A DNA stretch of 64,000 bases, taken from positions 1,550,001-1,614,000 of the forward strand of contig NZ_MZMO01000001.1 in assembly GCF_002240565.1 (NCBI RefSeq), written 5' to 3'. The notes under the pieces are model-generated. The model had not been told where the DNA came from, made no database searches, and was given only the letters and a program-made list of their open reading frames with translations. This stretch comes from Clavibacter michiganensis subsp. insidiosus. Its GTDB lineage: Bacteria > Actinomycetota > Actinomycetes > Actinomycetales > Microbacteriaceae. The position numbers and the translations under genes are program-made. This document shows positions 27,301 to 35,068 of the stretch, one piece after another; position 1 is the stretch's first letter; every line of letters starts with the position of its first letter.

Positions 27301-27877
27301 CCACCCGCTGGCCGGGCTCGAGATCCCGCTCGCGAAGCTCGCCTCGACGGGCATCGCCGAGCTGCTGGCGACGGACGCGTCAATGGACGGCGAGACCGTG
27401 ACGCTCGCGGGGCTCCTCACGAGCGTGCAGCACCGCACGGCGCGGAACTCCGGCAACCAGTACGGCATGGTGCAGCTCGAGGACTTCGGCGGCGAGATCA
27501 CCTGCATGTTCATGGGCAAGGCGTACCAGGAGTTCGCGCCGGCCCTGCAGGGCGACACCGTCGTGGTGATCCGCGGCCGCGTGTCCACGCGCGACGACGG
27601 CATGAACATCCACGCGTTCTCGATGTTCCAGCCCGACCTCGGGCAGAGCCTCGGCTCCGGGCCGCTGCTCATCAGCCTCGCGGAGAACCGCGCGACGACG
27701 GAGACCGTCATGGGCCTCAACGACGTGCTCATCCGCCACTCGGGCGACACCGAGGTGCGGCTGCAGCTCGTGAAGGGCGAGACGGGGCGCGTGTTCGAGA
27801 TCCCGTTCCCGGTCACGGTGAGCGCGGACCTCTACGGCGAGCTGAAGTCGCTGCTCGGGCCGAACTGCCTGGGCTGA
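24365..27877 (+). CDS. dnaE: DNA polymerase III alpha subunit DnaE
   Basis: 1170 residues, normal for a DnaE1-type replicase. The N-terminal PHP domain begins FVHLHVHSEYSMLDGAAR (proofreading-type metal site in actinobacteria). The polymerase aspartates lie in PDFDVDFDDRRR near residue 412, with GPGRGSGAGS before and RPGPMGA after. The beta-binding region, helix-hairpin-helix and C-terminal OB fold (TLAGLLTSVQ) follow. It synthesises both DNA strands. GTG 24365 begins MPRNDSFVHLH. Monocistronic by context; the following gene faces it. Confidence 0.97.
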   Translation: MPRNDSFVHLHVHSEYSMLDGAARVGPLVQAAAEQKMPAVAITDHGNVFGAFDFWKQAKAAGVKPIIGTEAYITPGTHRGDRTRIRWGNGGQDDVSGSGAYTHLTMLAETTEGMHNLFRLSSRASLEGYYFKPRMDRELLSTYAKGLIATTGCPSGEVQTRLRLGQYDEAVKAAADFRDIFGAENYFCEVMDHGLGIERRIMTDLHRLAKDLGLPLVATNDLHYTHEHDATSHAALLCVQSGTTLDDPNRFKFDADEFYLKTAQQMRHLFRDHEDACDNTLLIAERCDVQFNESANYMPRYPVPEGESEQTWFVKEVERGLVRRYPRGFSDDVRKRADYEVGVIAQMGFPGYFLVVADFINWSKENGIRVGPGRGSGAGSMVAYAMGITDLDPLEHGLLFERFLNPDRVSMPDFDVDFDDRRRGEVIRYVTDKYGDERVAQIVTYGTIKAKQALKDSSRVLGYPFSMGDKLTKAMPPAIMGKDIPLSGILDTDHPRYREAGDFREVLAMDPEAQKVFETAQGIENLKRQWGVHAAGVIMSSEPLIDIIPIMKREQDGQIVTQFDYPACESLGLIKMDFLGLRNLTIIDDALNNIEANRGEKLVLEDLGLDDQGAYDLLARGDTLGVFQLDGGPMRSLLRMMKPDNFEDISAVIALYRPGPMGANSHTNYALRKNGLQEITPIHPELEEPLREVLGTTHGLIVYQEQVMSVAQKLAGFTLAQADLLRRAMGKKKKSELDKQFEGFSQGMKDNGYSMAAVKALWDILLPFSDYAFNKAHSAAYGVVSYWTAYLKAHYPAEYMAALLTSVGDSKDKMALYLNECRRMGIKVLPPDVNESIGFFAAAGADIRFGLGAVRNVGANVVEALRGARTEQGAFESFDDFLKKVPLPVANKRTVESLIKAGAFDSLGDTRRALLEVHEGMIDASVSDKRAAMNGQVGFDFDSLWDEPQHARKVPERPEWAKRDKLAFEREMLGLYVSDHPLAGLEIPLAKLASTGIAELLATDASMDGETVTLAGLLTSVQHRTARNSGNQYGMVQLEDFGGEITCMFMGKAYQEFAPALQGDTVVVIRGRVSTRDDGMNIHAFSMFQPDLGQSLGSGPLLISLAENRATTETVMGLNDVLIRHSGDTEVRLQLVKGETGRVFEIPFPVTVSADLYGELKSLLGPNCLG

Positions 27878-27931
27878 TCCGCGGGGTCGGTTCCCCGGGC
27901 GTCGGCAGGCGGCGGCCCGGCGGTCCGGCGG

Positions 27932-28447
27932 TCAGGCCTCCGCGCCCGGTCGCAGGTAGCGGCGCGCGTGGTAGACGAGCGGCTCGTCGTCCACGCCGGG
28001 GCCGCCATCCTCGATCCGCACGATCACCACGATCGCGTCGTGCACGTGCACCCGCTCGACGATGCGCGCGACGAGGAGCGCGGTCCCGCCCGCGAGCACG
28101 GGCAGGCCGTGCGGGCCGGAGGACCAGTGGTCGCCCGCGAAGCGCTCCGGCGCCGGACCGCTGAGGCGCTCGGCGAGGTGCCGGTCGCGCGCGCCGAGCA
28201 CGTGGATCGCGACGTGGTCGGCCACCGCGATGGCGGCGGCGCTCGACGCCGTGCGCGCCAGGCTGAAGCTGGCGAGCGGCGGATCCGCGGAGACGGAGGC
28301 GAGCGACGTCGCCGTGAAGCCGACGGGGGAGCCCTGGGCATCGCGGGTCGTGACGACCGCGACGCCCGCGGCGTGGCGCCGGAACGCGGCGCGGAAGGCG
28401 GCCTGGCCCGGGGCCTCGGCGAGCGTGGTGGCGGGGTGCGCGTCCAT
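27932..28447 (-). CDS. Flavin reductase-like FMN-binding protein
   Basis: 171 residues. The family pattern is clear: FRRHAAGVAVVTT, then GFTATSLASVSADPPLASFSLA, then VHVLGARDRHLAERL (AIHVL in this copy), ending in YHARRYL. Such proteins bind FMN and reduce flavins with NAD(P)H, usually as partners of two-component monooxygenases; no monooxygenase gene is adjacent, so the partner is unknown. ATG 28447 starts MDAHPATT. It is divergent from hisD with a 58-base gap and faces dnaE. Confidence 0.88.
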   Translation of the reverse strand: MDAHPATTLAEAPGQAAFRAAFRRHAAGVAVVTTRDAQGSPVGFTATSLASVSADPPLASFSLARTASSAAAIAVADHVAIHVLGARDRHLAERLSGPAPERFAGDHWSSGPHGLPVLAGGTALLVARIVERVHVHDAIVVIVRIEDGGPGVDDEPLVYHARRYLRPGAEA

Positions 28448-28490
28448 GCCTGGAGACGCTAGCCGCCGGATCCGCCCGGCGCCCGCTCGG

Positions 28491-28496
28491 TAGACT
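28491..28496 (+). promoter_or_regulatory. -10 element of hisD
   Basis: TAGACT with ATG 28506 nine bases later; the mRNA would have a leader of about two bases or start at the codon. Confidence 0.45.
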
Positions 28497-28505
28497 TCCG
28501 GAGTC

Positions 28506-29813
28506 ATGATGCGCATCCAGGACCTCCGCGGCACCACGCCCAGCACCGCCGATCTGCTCGCCCTCCTCCCGCGTCCGGTCACCGACGTCGCCGTCGCGCT
28601 CGACGTGGCCCGCGAGCTCGTCGAGGACGTGCGCACCCGGGGGAGCGCGGCCCTGCTCGACCAGGCGGAGCGGCTCGACCGCGTGCGCCCGGAGACGCTG
28701 CGCGTGCCCGCCGAGGCCATCGCCGCCGCCGTCGACGGGCTCGACCCCGCCGTCCGCGCCGCGCTCGAGGAGGCCATTCGCCGCGTGCGCCTGGGCTCCG
28801 CCGCGCAGGTCCCGCCGGAGACCACGACCACGGTCGTGCCCGGCGGCTCCATCGTCCAGCGCTGGCAGCCCGTGCGCCGCGTCGGCCTCTACGTGCCGGG
28901 TGGGAAGGCCGTCTACCCGTCGAGCGTCGTGATGAACGTCGTCGCCGCGCAGGTCGCCGGCGTCGCGAGCATCGCGCTCGCCTCTCCCGCGCAGGCCGCG
29001 CACGGGGGATCGGTGCACCCGGTCATCCTCGGCGCCGCCGGCCTCCTCGGCGTCGACGAGGTCTACGCGATGGGCGGCGCCGGGGCCATCGGCGCCTTCG
29101 CGCACGGCGTGCCGGATCTCGGCCTGGAGCCCGTCGACGTCGTCACGGGCCCCGGCAACATCTACGTCGCGGCGGCCAAGCGCGTCGTGCGCGGCGTCAC
29201 GGGGATCGACTCCGAGGCCGGCACGACGGAGATCCTCGTCATCGCCGACGCGCACGCCGACGCCCGCCTCGTCGCCGCCGACCTCGTCAGCCAGGCGGAG
29301 CACGACGAGATGGCGGCGTCCGTCCTCGTCACCGACTCGCCCGAGCTCGCCCGCGCGGTCGACGCCGAGGTCGAGGCCCTGGCCGGGACCACCGGCCACG
29401 CGGCCCGCGTCGGCCAGGCGCTCACCGGCCCGCAGTCGGCCATCCTCGTCGTCGACGACCTCGCGACGGCCGCCCGCTACAGCGATGCCTACGGCCCCGA
29501 GCACCTGTCCGTGCAGACCGCCGACCCCGACGCGCTCCTCGCGCACCTGCACAGCGCCGGCGCGATCTTCCTCGGCCCGCACTCGCCGGTGAGCCTCGGC
29601 GACTACCTCGCGGGGTCCAACCACGTGCTCCCCACCGGCGGCCAGGCGCGGTTCGGCTCGGGCCTCGGCGCGTACACGTTCCTCCGGCCGCAGCAGGTGG
29701 TGCGCTACGACGCCGACGCGCTGCGTGAAGCCGAGCCGATGATCGTCGCGCTCAGCCGCGCCGAGGACCTCCCCGCGCACGGCGACGCGGTGACGGCGCG
29801 CCTCACGCGCTGA
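28506..29813 (+). CDS. hisD: Histidinol dehydrogenase HisD
   Basis: 435 residues. The family core [41 protein letters not shown], the zinc and catalytic region [11 protein letters not shown] and GPEHLSV, and the C-terminal [14 protein letters not shown] [11 protein letters not shown] are all present. It oxidises L-histidinol to histidine in two NAD-dependent steps. It starts with two consecutive ATG codons at 28506 and 28509. The rest of the his operon does not follow; nrdR is next, so this is an isolated his gene or the operon is split. Confidence 0.96.
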   Translation: MMRIQDLRGTTPSTADLLALLPRPVTDVAVALDVARELVEDVRTRGSAALLDQAERLDRVRPETLRVPAEAIAAAVDGLDPAVRAALEEAIRRVRLGSAAQVPPETTTTVVPGGSIVQRWQPVRRVGLYVPGGKAVYPSSVVMNVVAAQVAGVASIALASPAQAAHGGSVHPVILGAAGLLGVDEVYAMGGAGAIGAFAHGVPDLGLEPVDVVTGPGNIYVAAAKRVVRGVTGIDSEAGTTEILVIADAHADARLVAADLVSQAEHDEMAASVLVTDSPELARAVDAEVEALAGTTGHAARVGQALTGPQSAILVVDDLATAARYSDAYGPEHLSVQTADPDALLAHLHSAGAIFLGPHSPVSLGDYLAGSNHVLPTGGQARFGSGLGAYTFLRPQQVVRYDADALREAEPMIVALSRAEDLPAHGDAVTARLTR

Positions 29814-29815
29814 CG

Positions 29816-29821
29816 TATCCT
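29816..29821 (+). promoter_or_regulatory. -10 element of nrdR
   Basis: TATCCT overlapping the end of the hisD-nrdR gap, nine bases before ATG 29831. It suggests nrdR can be transcribed separately with almost no leader. Confidence 0.4.
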
Positions 29822-29830
29822 GGCCACACC

Positions 29831-30304
29831 ATGTTCTGCCCCTTCTGCCGCCACCCCGACTCCCGCGTCGTCGACTCCCGCACGAGCGACGACGGGCTGT
29901 CGATCCGCCGGCGCCGGCAGTGCCCCGAGTGCGGTCGCCGCTTCAGCACGACGGAGACCGCGAGCCTCAGTGTGATCAAGCGGAACGGCGTGGTCGAGCC
30001 GTTCAGCCGGGAGAAGATCGTCACCGGCGTCCGCAAGGCGTGCCAGGGCCGTCCCGTCACCGACACCGACCTCGCGGTCCTCGCGCAGCGCGTGGAGGAG
30101 GCGATCCGGGCCACCGGCGCGTCGCAGATCGAGGCGAACGACATCGGCCTGTCGATCCTGCCGCCGCTCCGCGAGCTCGACGAGGTCGCGTACCTCCGCT
30201 TCGCCAGCGTCTACCAGGGCTTCGACTCGCTCGACGACTTCGAGTCCGCCATCGCGCAGCTCCGCGTCGCGCACGCCGCCACCCCGGACGCCGACGCGCT
30301 CTGA
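29831..30304 (+). CDS. nrdR: Ribonucleotide reductase repressor NrdR
   Basis: 157 residues. The N-terminal zinc ribbon has CPFC and CPEC pairs flanking [15 protein letters not shown], followed by an ATP-cone ([16 protein letters not shown]). NrdR binds ATP/dATP and represses ribonucleotide reductase genes through NrdR boxes; no such box was noticed in this window. Length is typical. It lies 17 bases after hisD. Confidence 0.97.
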   Translation: MFCPFCRHPDSRVVDSRTSDDGLSIRRRRQCPECGRRFSTTETASLSVIKRNGVVEPFSREKIVTGVRKACQGRPVTDTDLAVLAQRVEEAIRATGASQIEANDIGLSILPPLRELDEVAYLRFASVYQGFDSLDDFESAIAQLRVAHAATPDADAL

Positions 30305-30354
30305 TCCCCGGCGCGACGCGGGTCGCGTCAGCCGGCGGGTGCCCGCGCAGGCGC

Positions 30355-30360
30355 TAGCCT
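30355..30360 (+). promoter_or_regulatory. -10 element of pyrD, leaderless-type
   Basis: TAGCCT-N7-ATG (30368). The spacing decides the pyrD start in favour of ATG 30368 over GTG 30362. Confidence 0.5.
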
Positions 30361-30367
30361 GGTGCCG

Positions 30368-31402
30368 ATGTATCCCCTCCTCTTCCGCACGGTCCTGTCG
30401 CGCATGGACCCGGAGGACGCCCACCACCTCGCGTCCACGGCCATCGCCCTCCTCCCGTCGTCCGGCTTCGGCTGGATCGCCCGGCGGCTGACCGCACCGG
30501 ATCCGTCGCTCGCCGTCGACGCGCTCGGCCTCCGCTTCCCGTCCCCGTTCGGCGTCGCCGCGGGCTTCGACAAGGACGCGCAGGCCGTGCTCGGGCTCGG
30601 CCAGCTCGGCTTCGGCCACGTCGAGGTCGGCACGGTCACCGCGGAGGCGCAGCCCGGCAACCCGCGGCCGCGCCTGTTCCGGCTCATCGAGGACCGCGCC
30701 GTCGTCAACCGCATGGGCTTCAACAACGGGGGAGCGACGGCCCTGGCGGACCGCCTCCGTCGCCTCCGGGCCCGGCGCGACCGGCCGGTGATCGGCGTCA
30801 ACATCGGCAAGACCCGGGTGGTCGCGGTCGAGGACGCCGTAGCGGACTACGTGCGGACGACCCGCCTGGTCGCGCCCGTCGCCGACTACCTCGCGGTCAA
30901 CGTCAGCTCGCCGAACACCCCGGGCCTCCGTGGCCTGCAGGAGATCGAGCTGCTCCATCCGCTGCTCACGAGCATCCGCGACGCGGCGGACGGCGTGCCC
31001 GTCCTCGTCAAGATCGCGCCCGACCTGCAGGACGCGGAGGTGGAGCGCATCGCCGAGCTCGCGACGGAGCTGCGGCTCGCGGGCGTCATCGCGACGAACA
31101 CCACGCTGTCCCGCGCGGACCTCCGCACCCATGCCGCGGTCGTGGAGGCCGCCGGCGCCGGCGGGCTCTCCGGGGCACCGCTGGCGCCGCGTGCGCTCGA
31201 GGTCCTCCGGATCCTGCGCCGCGTCCTGCCGACCGACGCGTGCGTCATCTCGGTGGGCGGCGTCGACACGGCCGCGGACGTGCAGGCACGGCTCGACGCG
31301 GGAGCGACCCTCGTGCAGGGCTACACGGCGTTCCTGTACCGCGGACCGCTCTGGGCCCGGTCGGTCAACGTGGGCCTCGCGCGGTTCCGTCGCCCACGCT
31401 GA
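30368..31402 (+). CDS. pyrD: Quinone-dependent dihydroorotate dehydrogenase PyrD (class 2)
   Basis: 344 residues. The N-terminal membrane-associating helix (LLFRTVLSRMDPEDAHHLA) marks class 2. The FMN barrel carries FGVAAGFDKD, VEVGTVT, NRMGFNNGG, NVSSPNTPGL, KIAPDL and GGLSGAPL. It oxidises dihydroorotate to orotate and passes electrons to menaquinone. No other pyr genes are adjacent, which is usual for pyrD in this group. Confidence 0.96.
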   Translation: MYPLLFRTVLSRMDPEDAHHLASTAIALLPSSGFGWIARRLTAPDPSLAVDALGLRFPSPFGVAAGFDKDAQAVLGLGQLGFGHVEVGTVTAEAQPGNPRPRLFRLIEDRAVVNRMGFNNGGATALADRLRRLRARRDRPVIGVNIGKTRVVAVEDAVADYVRTTRLVAPVADYLAVNVSSPNTPGLRGLQEIELLHPLLTSIRDAADGVPVLVKIAPDLQDAEVERIAELATELRLAGVIATNTTLSRADLRTHAAVVEAAGAGGLSGAPLAPRALEVLRILRRVLPTDACVISVGGVDTAADVQARLDAGATLVQGYTAFLYRGPLWARSVNVGLARFRRPR

Positions 31403-31440
31403 TCCGTGCTCCCCGGACGAGGGGATGCGGCGGCGCCCGA

Positions 31441-31457
31441 CCGCCCGACCAGGGCGG
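31441..31457. terminator. Weak hairpin between pyrD and the DUF3043 gene
   Basis: CCGCCC-GACCA-GGGCGG in the 67-base gap between convergent genes; it may stop transcription from both sides. Confidence 0.35.
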
Positions 31458-31469
31458 GCACGCGACGGA

Positions 31470-32063
31470 TCAGCTGAAGGTGACCTTCTCGTGCCGCTTC
31501 ACCTGCGGCTTCGGCAGGCGCATCGGCCGCATCTGGATGGTGCGCATGCCGGTGTACCAGCGGATGCCGCGCTCGACGCGGTCGGCGCCGACGCGTGCGG
31601 CGATGACGGCCCGCACGCGGCGGCCCGTGAAGTACGCGTCGATGATCGCGGCGATGACGAACACGTAGATCGACAGCAGCGGGATGGCCGAGAGGCTCGG
31701 CACGACGAAGGTCAGCACCACGACGACACCCATGACGGGCAGCAGGAACTCCCCGACGCTCCACCGCGCGTCCACCACGTCGCGGGCGTACCGCTTCTGC
31801 GGGCCCTTGTCGCGGACGGGCAGGTAGCGCTCGTCGCCCGCCGCCATGCCGACGTTGGCGCGGGCACGCGCCTCGCGTGCCTTCTCCTTGGCCTGCTGGG
31901 CCGCGAGCTTGCGGTCCTGGGGCACGAGCGGGCGGAGGTTCGCGGCCTCCCGCTCCCGACGGGTCGGGGTGGGACCCTTCTTCCCGTCGGCCGTGCGGCC
32001 GTCCGCGGGCGCCGCGGTGCTCGTCTCGGAGGGGGTCTCTGCGGGGGTCTGCTGCTTCGCCAC
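31470..32063 (-). CDS. DUF3043 family membrane protein
   Basis: 197 residues from GTG 32063. A hydrophilic N-terminus (polar then Arg/Lys/Ala-rich, PTRREREAANLRPLVP) is followed by two close membrane segments around residues 115-155 and a basic C-terminus (KPQVKRHEKVTFS). It matches the actinobacterial DUF3043 family, of unknown function. It is divergent from the dipeptidase gene with a shared palindromic promoter. Confidence 0.82.
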   Translation of the reverse strand: MAKQQTPAETPSETSTAAPADGRTADGKKGPTPTRREREAANLRPLVPQDRKLAAQQAKEKAREARARANVGMAAGDERYLPVRDKGPQKRYARDVVDARWSVGEFLLPVMGVVVVLTFVVPSLSAIPLLSIYVFVIAAIIDAYFTGRRVRAVIAARVGADRVERGIRWYTGMRTIQMRPMRLPKPQVKRHEKVTFS

Positions 32064-32085
32064 GTCTCTCGTCCTTGCCTGGAGT

Positions 32086-32096
32086 GAATCTAAGAT
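32086..32096. promoter_or_regulatory. Palindromic divergent -10 elements
   Basis: AATCTAAGATT is a perfect palindrome apart from its centre. On the plus strand it contains TAAGAT followed by seven bases and ATG 32104; on the minus strand it contains TAGATT for the DUF3043 gene. The two RNA polymerases would compete for the same bases. Confidence 0.5.
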
Positions 32097-32103
32097 TACC
32101 TGC

Positions 32104-33525
32104 ATGACGCCTCCCGACACCTCCGCAGACGCCGTGACCGCACCGGACCAGGAGGCCGTCGACCGGCTCGCCGCCGCCGTCGCGGGAGGGCTCCCCACCA
32201 CGATCGCCGACCTCTCGGCGCTCGTGCGCATCCCCTCCGTCTCCTGGCCGGCCTTCGATCCGACCCACGTCGTCGCCAGCGCGGACGCCGTCGCGGGCCT
32301 CCTCGCGGGGCTCGGCGTCTTCGACGACGTCTCCGTCCACCGCGCCACGACGCCGTCGGGCGACGACGGGCAACCGGCGGTCCTCGCCACGCGCGCTCCG
32401 CGCGACGGAAAGCCCACGGTGCTCCTCTACGCGCACCACGACGTGCAGCCCCCTGGAGCGGACGAGCACTGGGAGACGCCGCCCTTCGAGCCCACCCTCC
32501 GCGGCGATCGCCTGCACGGCCGCGGCGCCTCCGACGACAAGGCCGGCATCATGACGCACGTCGCGGCCATCCGCGCGCTCGTCGAGGCGGAGGGCGACGA
32601 CCTCGACCTCGGCCTCGCCGTCTTCATCGAGGGCGAGGAGGAGGCCGGATCCCGATCCTTCTCCGACTTCCTCGCCACGCACCACGACGCCCTCGCGGCG
32701 GACGTCATCGTCGTCGCCGACAGCGACAACTGGGACATCGACACCCCCTCCATCACCATCGCCCTCCGCGGCAACGTCACCTTCCGCCTCACGGTGCGCA
32801 CGCTCGACCACGCGTCGCACTCCGGCATGTTCGGCGGCGCCGTCCCCGACGCGATGATGGCGGCCGTCCGCCTCCTCGACTCGCTCTGGGACGAGCGCGG
32901 CTCCGTCGCGGTCGCGGGCCTCGCCTCCACGGAGATGGAGACGCCCGCCTACGACGACGCGCGTCTCGCCGAGGAGGCCGCGCTCCTGCCCGGCGTCTCC
33001 GCGGTGGGCACCGGCCCGATCCTCACGCGCCTGTGGGCGCAGCCGTCCATCACCGTGACGGGGATCGACGCCCCCTCGGTCGCCAACGCGAGCAACACGC
33101 TCCTCCCTGAGGTGTCCGTGCGCATCAGCGCGCGCATCGCCCCCGGGCAGACGGCCGCGGACGCGTACCGCGCCCTCGAGGCGCACATCCAGGGGAACCG
33201 TCCCTTCGGCGCGCACGTCGAGATCAGCGACGTCGACCAGGGCGACCCGTTCCTCGTCGACGCGACCGGCTGGGCGATGGCCGAGGCCACGGCCGCCATG
33301 ACCGCCGGCTGGGGGCGCGCACCGGTGCAGGCCGGCATCGGCGGCTCCATCCCGTTCATCGCCGACCTCGTCGAGGCCTTCCGTTCGGCGCAGATCCTGG
33401 TCACCGGCGTCGAGGACCCGGACACGCGCGCCCACAGCCCGAACGAGTCGCAGCACCTCGGCGTGCTGCAGCGCGCGATCCTCAGCGAGGCCGTCCTCCT
33501 GTCGCGCATCGCCCACCGCAGCTGA
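32104..33525 (+). CDS. M20 family metallopeptidase (dipeptidase)
   Basis: 473 residues. Zinc-site residues are visible in order: YAHHDVQP, GRGASDDKAG, EGEEEAGS, an aspartate in VVADSDNWD, and the C-terminal histidine in HSPNESQH. The lid/dimerisation domain lies between about residues 215 and 340. Members hydrolyse di- or short peptides; the substrate cannot be read off. ATG 32104 is exactly seven bases after TAAGAT, which supports a leaderless start over the longer upstream frame. Confidence 0.92.
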   Translation: MTPPDTSADAVTAPDQEAVDRLAAAVAGGLPTTIADLSALVRIPSVSWPAFDPTHVVASADAVAGLLAGLGVFDDVSVHRATTPSGDDGQPAVLATRAPRDGKPTVLLYAHHDVQPPGADEHWETPPFEPTLRGDRLHGRGASDDKAGIMTHVAAIRALVEAEGDDLDLGLAVFIEGEEEAGSRSFSDFLATHHDALAADVIVVADSDNWDIDTPSITIALRGNVTFRLTVRTLDHASHSGMFGGAVPDAMMAAVRLLDSLWDERGSVAVAGLASTEMETPAYDDARLAEEAALLPGVSAVGTGPILTRLWAQPSITVTGIDAPSVANASNTLLPEVSVRISARIAPGQTAADAYRALEAHIQGNRPFGAHVEISDVDQGDPFLVDATGWAMAEATAAMTAGWGRAPVQAGIGGSIPFIADLVEAFRSAQILVTGVEDPDTRAHSPNESQHLGVLQRAILSEAVLLSRIAHRS

Positions 33526-33659
33526 CGATCGCGGTCCAGTCCATCAGCGCCGGGCGGATCGGGCCGGCGGCCGGGAACACCCGGGTGACTCCCGTGGTTG
33601 CACGACGTAGACTCCACCGGAGTCGCCCGACCGCAGATCCCACCACCCGAGGAGTGCTC

Positions 33660-34022
33660 ATGACCGACACCACGCTGACCGAGGCCGCCCAGGCGGCCCA
33701 CCGCGTCGGACTCACGGACACCGCGGCGAGCAAGGTCAAGAGCCTGCTCCAGCAGGAGGGCCGCGAGGACCTCCGCCTCCGCGTCGCCGTCCAGCCCGGC
33801 GGTTGCTCCGGCCTCATCTACCAGCTGTACTTCGACGAGCGCGAGCTCGACGGCGACGCCACGGTCGACTTCGACGGGGTCGAGGTCATCGTCGACAAGA
33901 TGAGCGTTCCGTACCTCGACGGCGCCACCATCGACTTCGAGGACACCATCCAGAAGCAGGGATTCACCATCGACAACCCGAACGCGGGCGGTTCGTGCGC
34001 CTGCGGTGACTCGTTCCACTGA
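33660..34022 (+). CDS. erpA: Iron-sulfur cluster insertion protein (ErpA/HesB family)
   Basis: 120 residues, the normal A-type carrier length. The three cluster-ligating cysteines are in QPGGCSG near residue 45 and SCACGDSF near the C-terminus. It hands Fe-S clusters to target proteins; upstream of the respiratory genes, possible clients include the Rieske protein, but this is inference. ATG 33660 has GAGGAG seven bases before it. A TAGACT -10 lies about 47 bases upstream. Confidence 0.92.
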   Translation: MTDTTLTEAAQAAHRVGLTDTAASKVKSLLQQEGREDLRLRVAVQPGGCSGLIYQLYFDERELDGDATVDFDGVEVIVDKMSVPYLDGATIDFEDTIQKQGFTIDNPNAGGSCACGDSFH

Positions 34023-34068
34023 CACACGGAACGGTAAGCGGATCTGGGCCCGGAAACACGGGGCCCGA

Positions 34069-34099
34069 ACAGGGAGTCGTCCTTCGGGCGGCTCCCTGT
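34069..34099 (+). terminator. Hairpin terminator after the ErpA gene
   Basis: 14-bp stem with two G-T wobbles (ACAGGGAGTCGTCC pairing with GGGCGGCTCCCTGT) and a TTC loop, directly before the ctaC promoter. Confidence 0.75.
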
Positions 34100-34104
34100 C
34101 GCGT

Positions 34105-34110
34105 AGTGTG
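34105..34110 (+). promoter_or_regulatory. -10 element of the ctaC-ctaD-ctaF operon
   Basis: TAGTGT, 36 bases upstream of GTG 34147, immediately after the erpA hairpin. The leader contains GAAGGG as ribosome-binding site. Confidence 0.45.
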
Positions 34111-34146
34111 GAACCCGTCACATCCGGTTCTCCGAAGGGTCTGCAC

Positions 34147-35058
34147 GTGCGCTTCACTCGCCGTCAACGTTGGCTGACGATCCCCGTCGCCCTGGGCATC
34201 TCGATACTCCTCGCGGGGTGCACCCAGCAGCAGCTCCAGGGATTCCTGCCGACGGAGCCGGGTACGACCAACCACGTCGACTCGGTCATCGGCCTGTGGG
34301 TCACGGCCTGGATCGTCCTCCTCGCCGTGGGTGTCCTCACCTGGGGCCTCACCATCTGGGCCGCGGTCGCGTACCGCCGCCGCAAGGGCCAGACCGGCCT
34401 GCCCGTGCAGATGCGCTACAACATGCCGATCGAGATCTTCTACACGATCGTCCCGCTGATCCTCGTCCTCGGCTTCTTCGCGTTCACCGCCAAGGACCAG
34501 GCCGCCATCGAGGCCCGCTTCGACAAGCCCGAGGTCAAGGTCCAGGTCTTCGGCAAGCAGTGGGCGTGGGACTTTAACTACCTCGGCGGCGAGACCGAGG
34601 CCGGCCAGCCCATCGAGGGCGGCGCGTACGAGCAGGGCGTCCAGGCCGTCGACGACCCGAACGGCCCCCAGGGCTCCATCGACAAGGACAAGCTCCCCAC
34701 GCTCTACCTGCCGGTCAACACCAAGGTCGAGCTCGAGCTCAACACCCGTGACACGCTGCACTCCTTCTGGGTCGTGGACTTCCTCTACAAGAAGGACCTC
34801 ATCTCCGGCAAGACGAACTACATGACGTTCATCCCGGAGAAGGAGGGGACGTTCATGGGCAAGTGCGCCGAGCTCTGCGGCGAGTACCACTCCCTCATGC
34901 TCTTCCAGGTCAAGGTCGTCTCCATCGACGAGTACAACGCCTACATCGAGAAGCAGAAGGCGGCCGGCTTCGCCGGAGACCTCGGCAAGGACTACGACCG
35001 CCTGCAGAACCTCCCCGGCACCGACGTGCCGGCCACCACCGAGTCGTCCGAGAAGTAG
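34147..35058 (+). CDS. ctaC: Cytochrome c oxidase subunit II
   Basis: 303 residues. The N-terminus has a lipoprotein signal with lipobox LLAGC (about residue 23), then two membrane helices and an extracytoplasmic cupredoxin domain. The CuA site is complete: [12 protein letters not shown]. It accepts electrons from cytochrome c (QcrC) and passes them to subunit I. GTG 34147 begins MRFTRRQRW. The loop between the helices and the CuA domain has an acidic insertion around residues 150-180. Confidence 0.96.
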   Translation: MRFTRRQRWLTIPVALGISILLAGCTQQQLQGFLPTEPGTTNHVDSVIGLWVTAWIVLLAVGVLTWGLTIWAAVAYRRRKGQTGLPVQMRYNMPIEIFYTIVPLILVLGFFAFTAKDQAAIEARFDKPEVKVQVFGKQWAWDFNYLGGETEAGQPIEGGAYEQGVQAVDDPNGPQGSIDKDKLPTLYLPVNTKVELELNTRDTLHSFWVVDFLYKKDLISGKTNYMTFIPEKEGTFMGKCAELCGEYHSLMLFQVKVVSIDEYNAYIEKQKAAGFAGDLGKDYDRLQNLPGTDVPATTESSEK

Positions 35059-35068
35059 GGCACACATC

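Noticed and set aside
24200..27304. A long minus-strand frame across dnaE
   Set aside because: Antisense artefact of a high-GC gene; dnaE on the plus strand is unambiguous.
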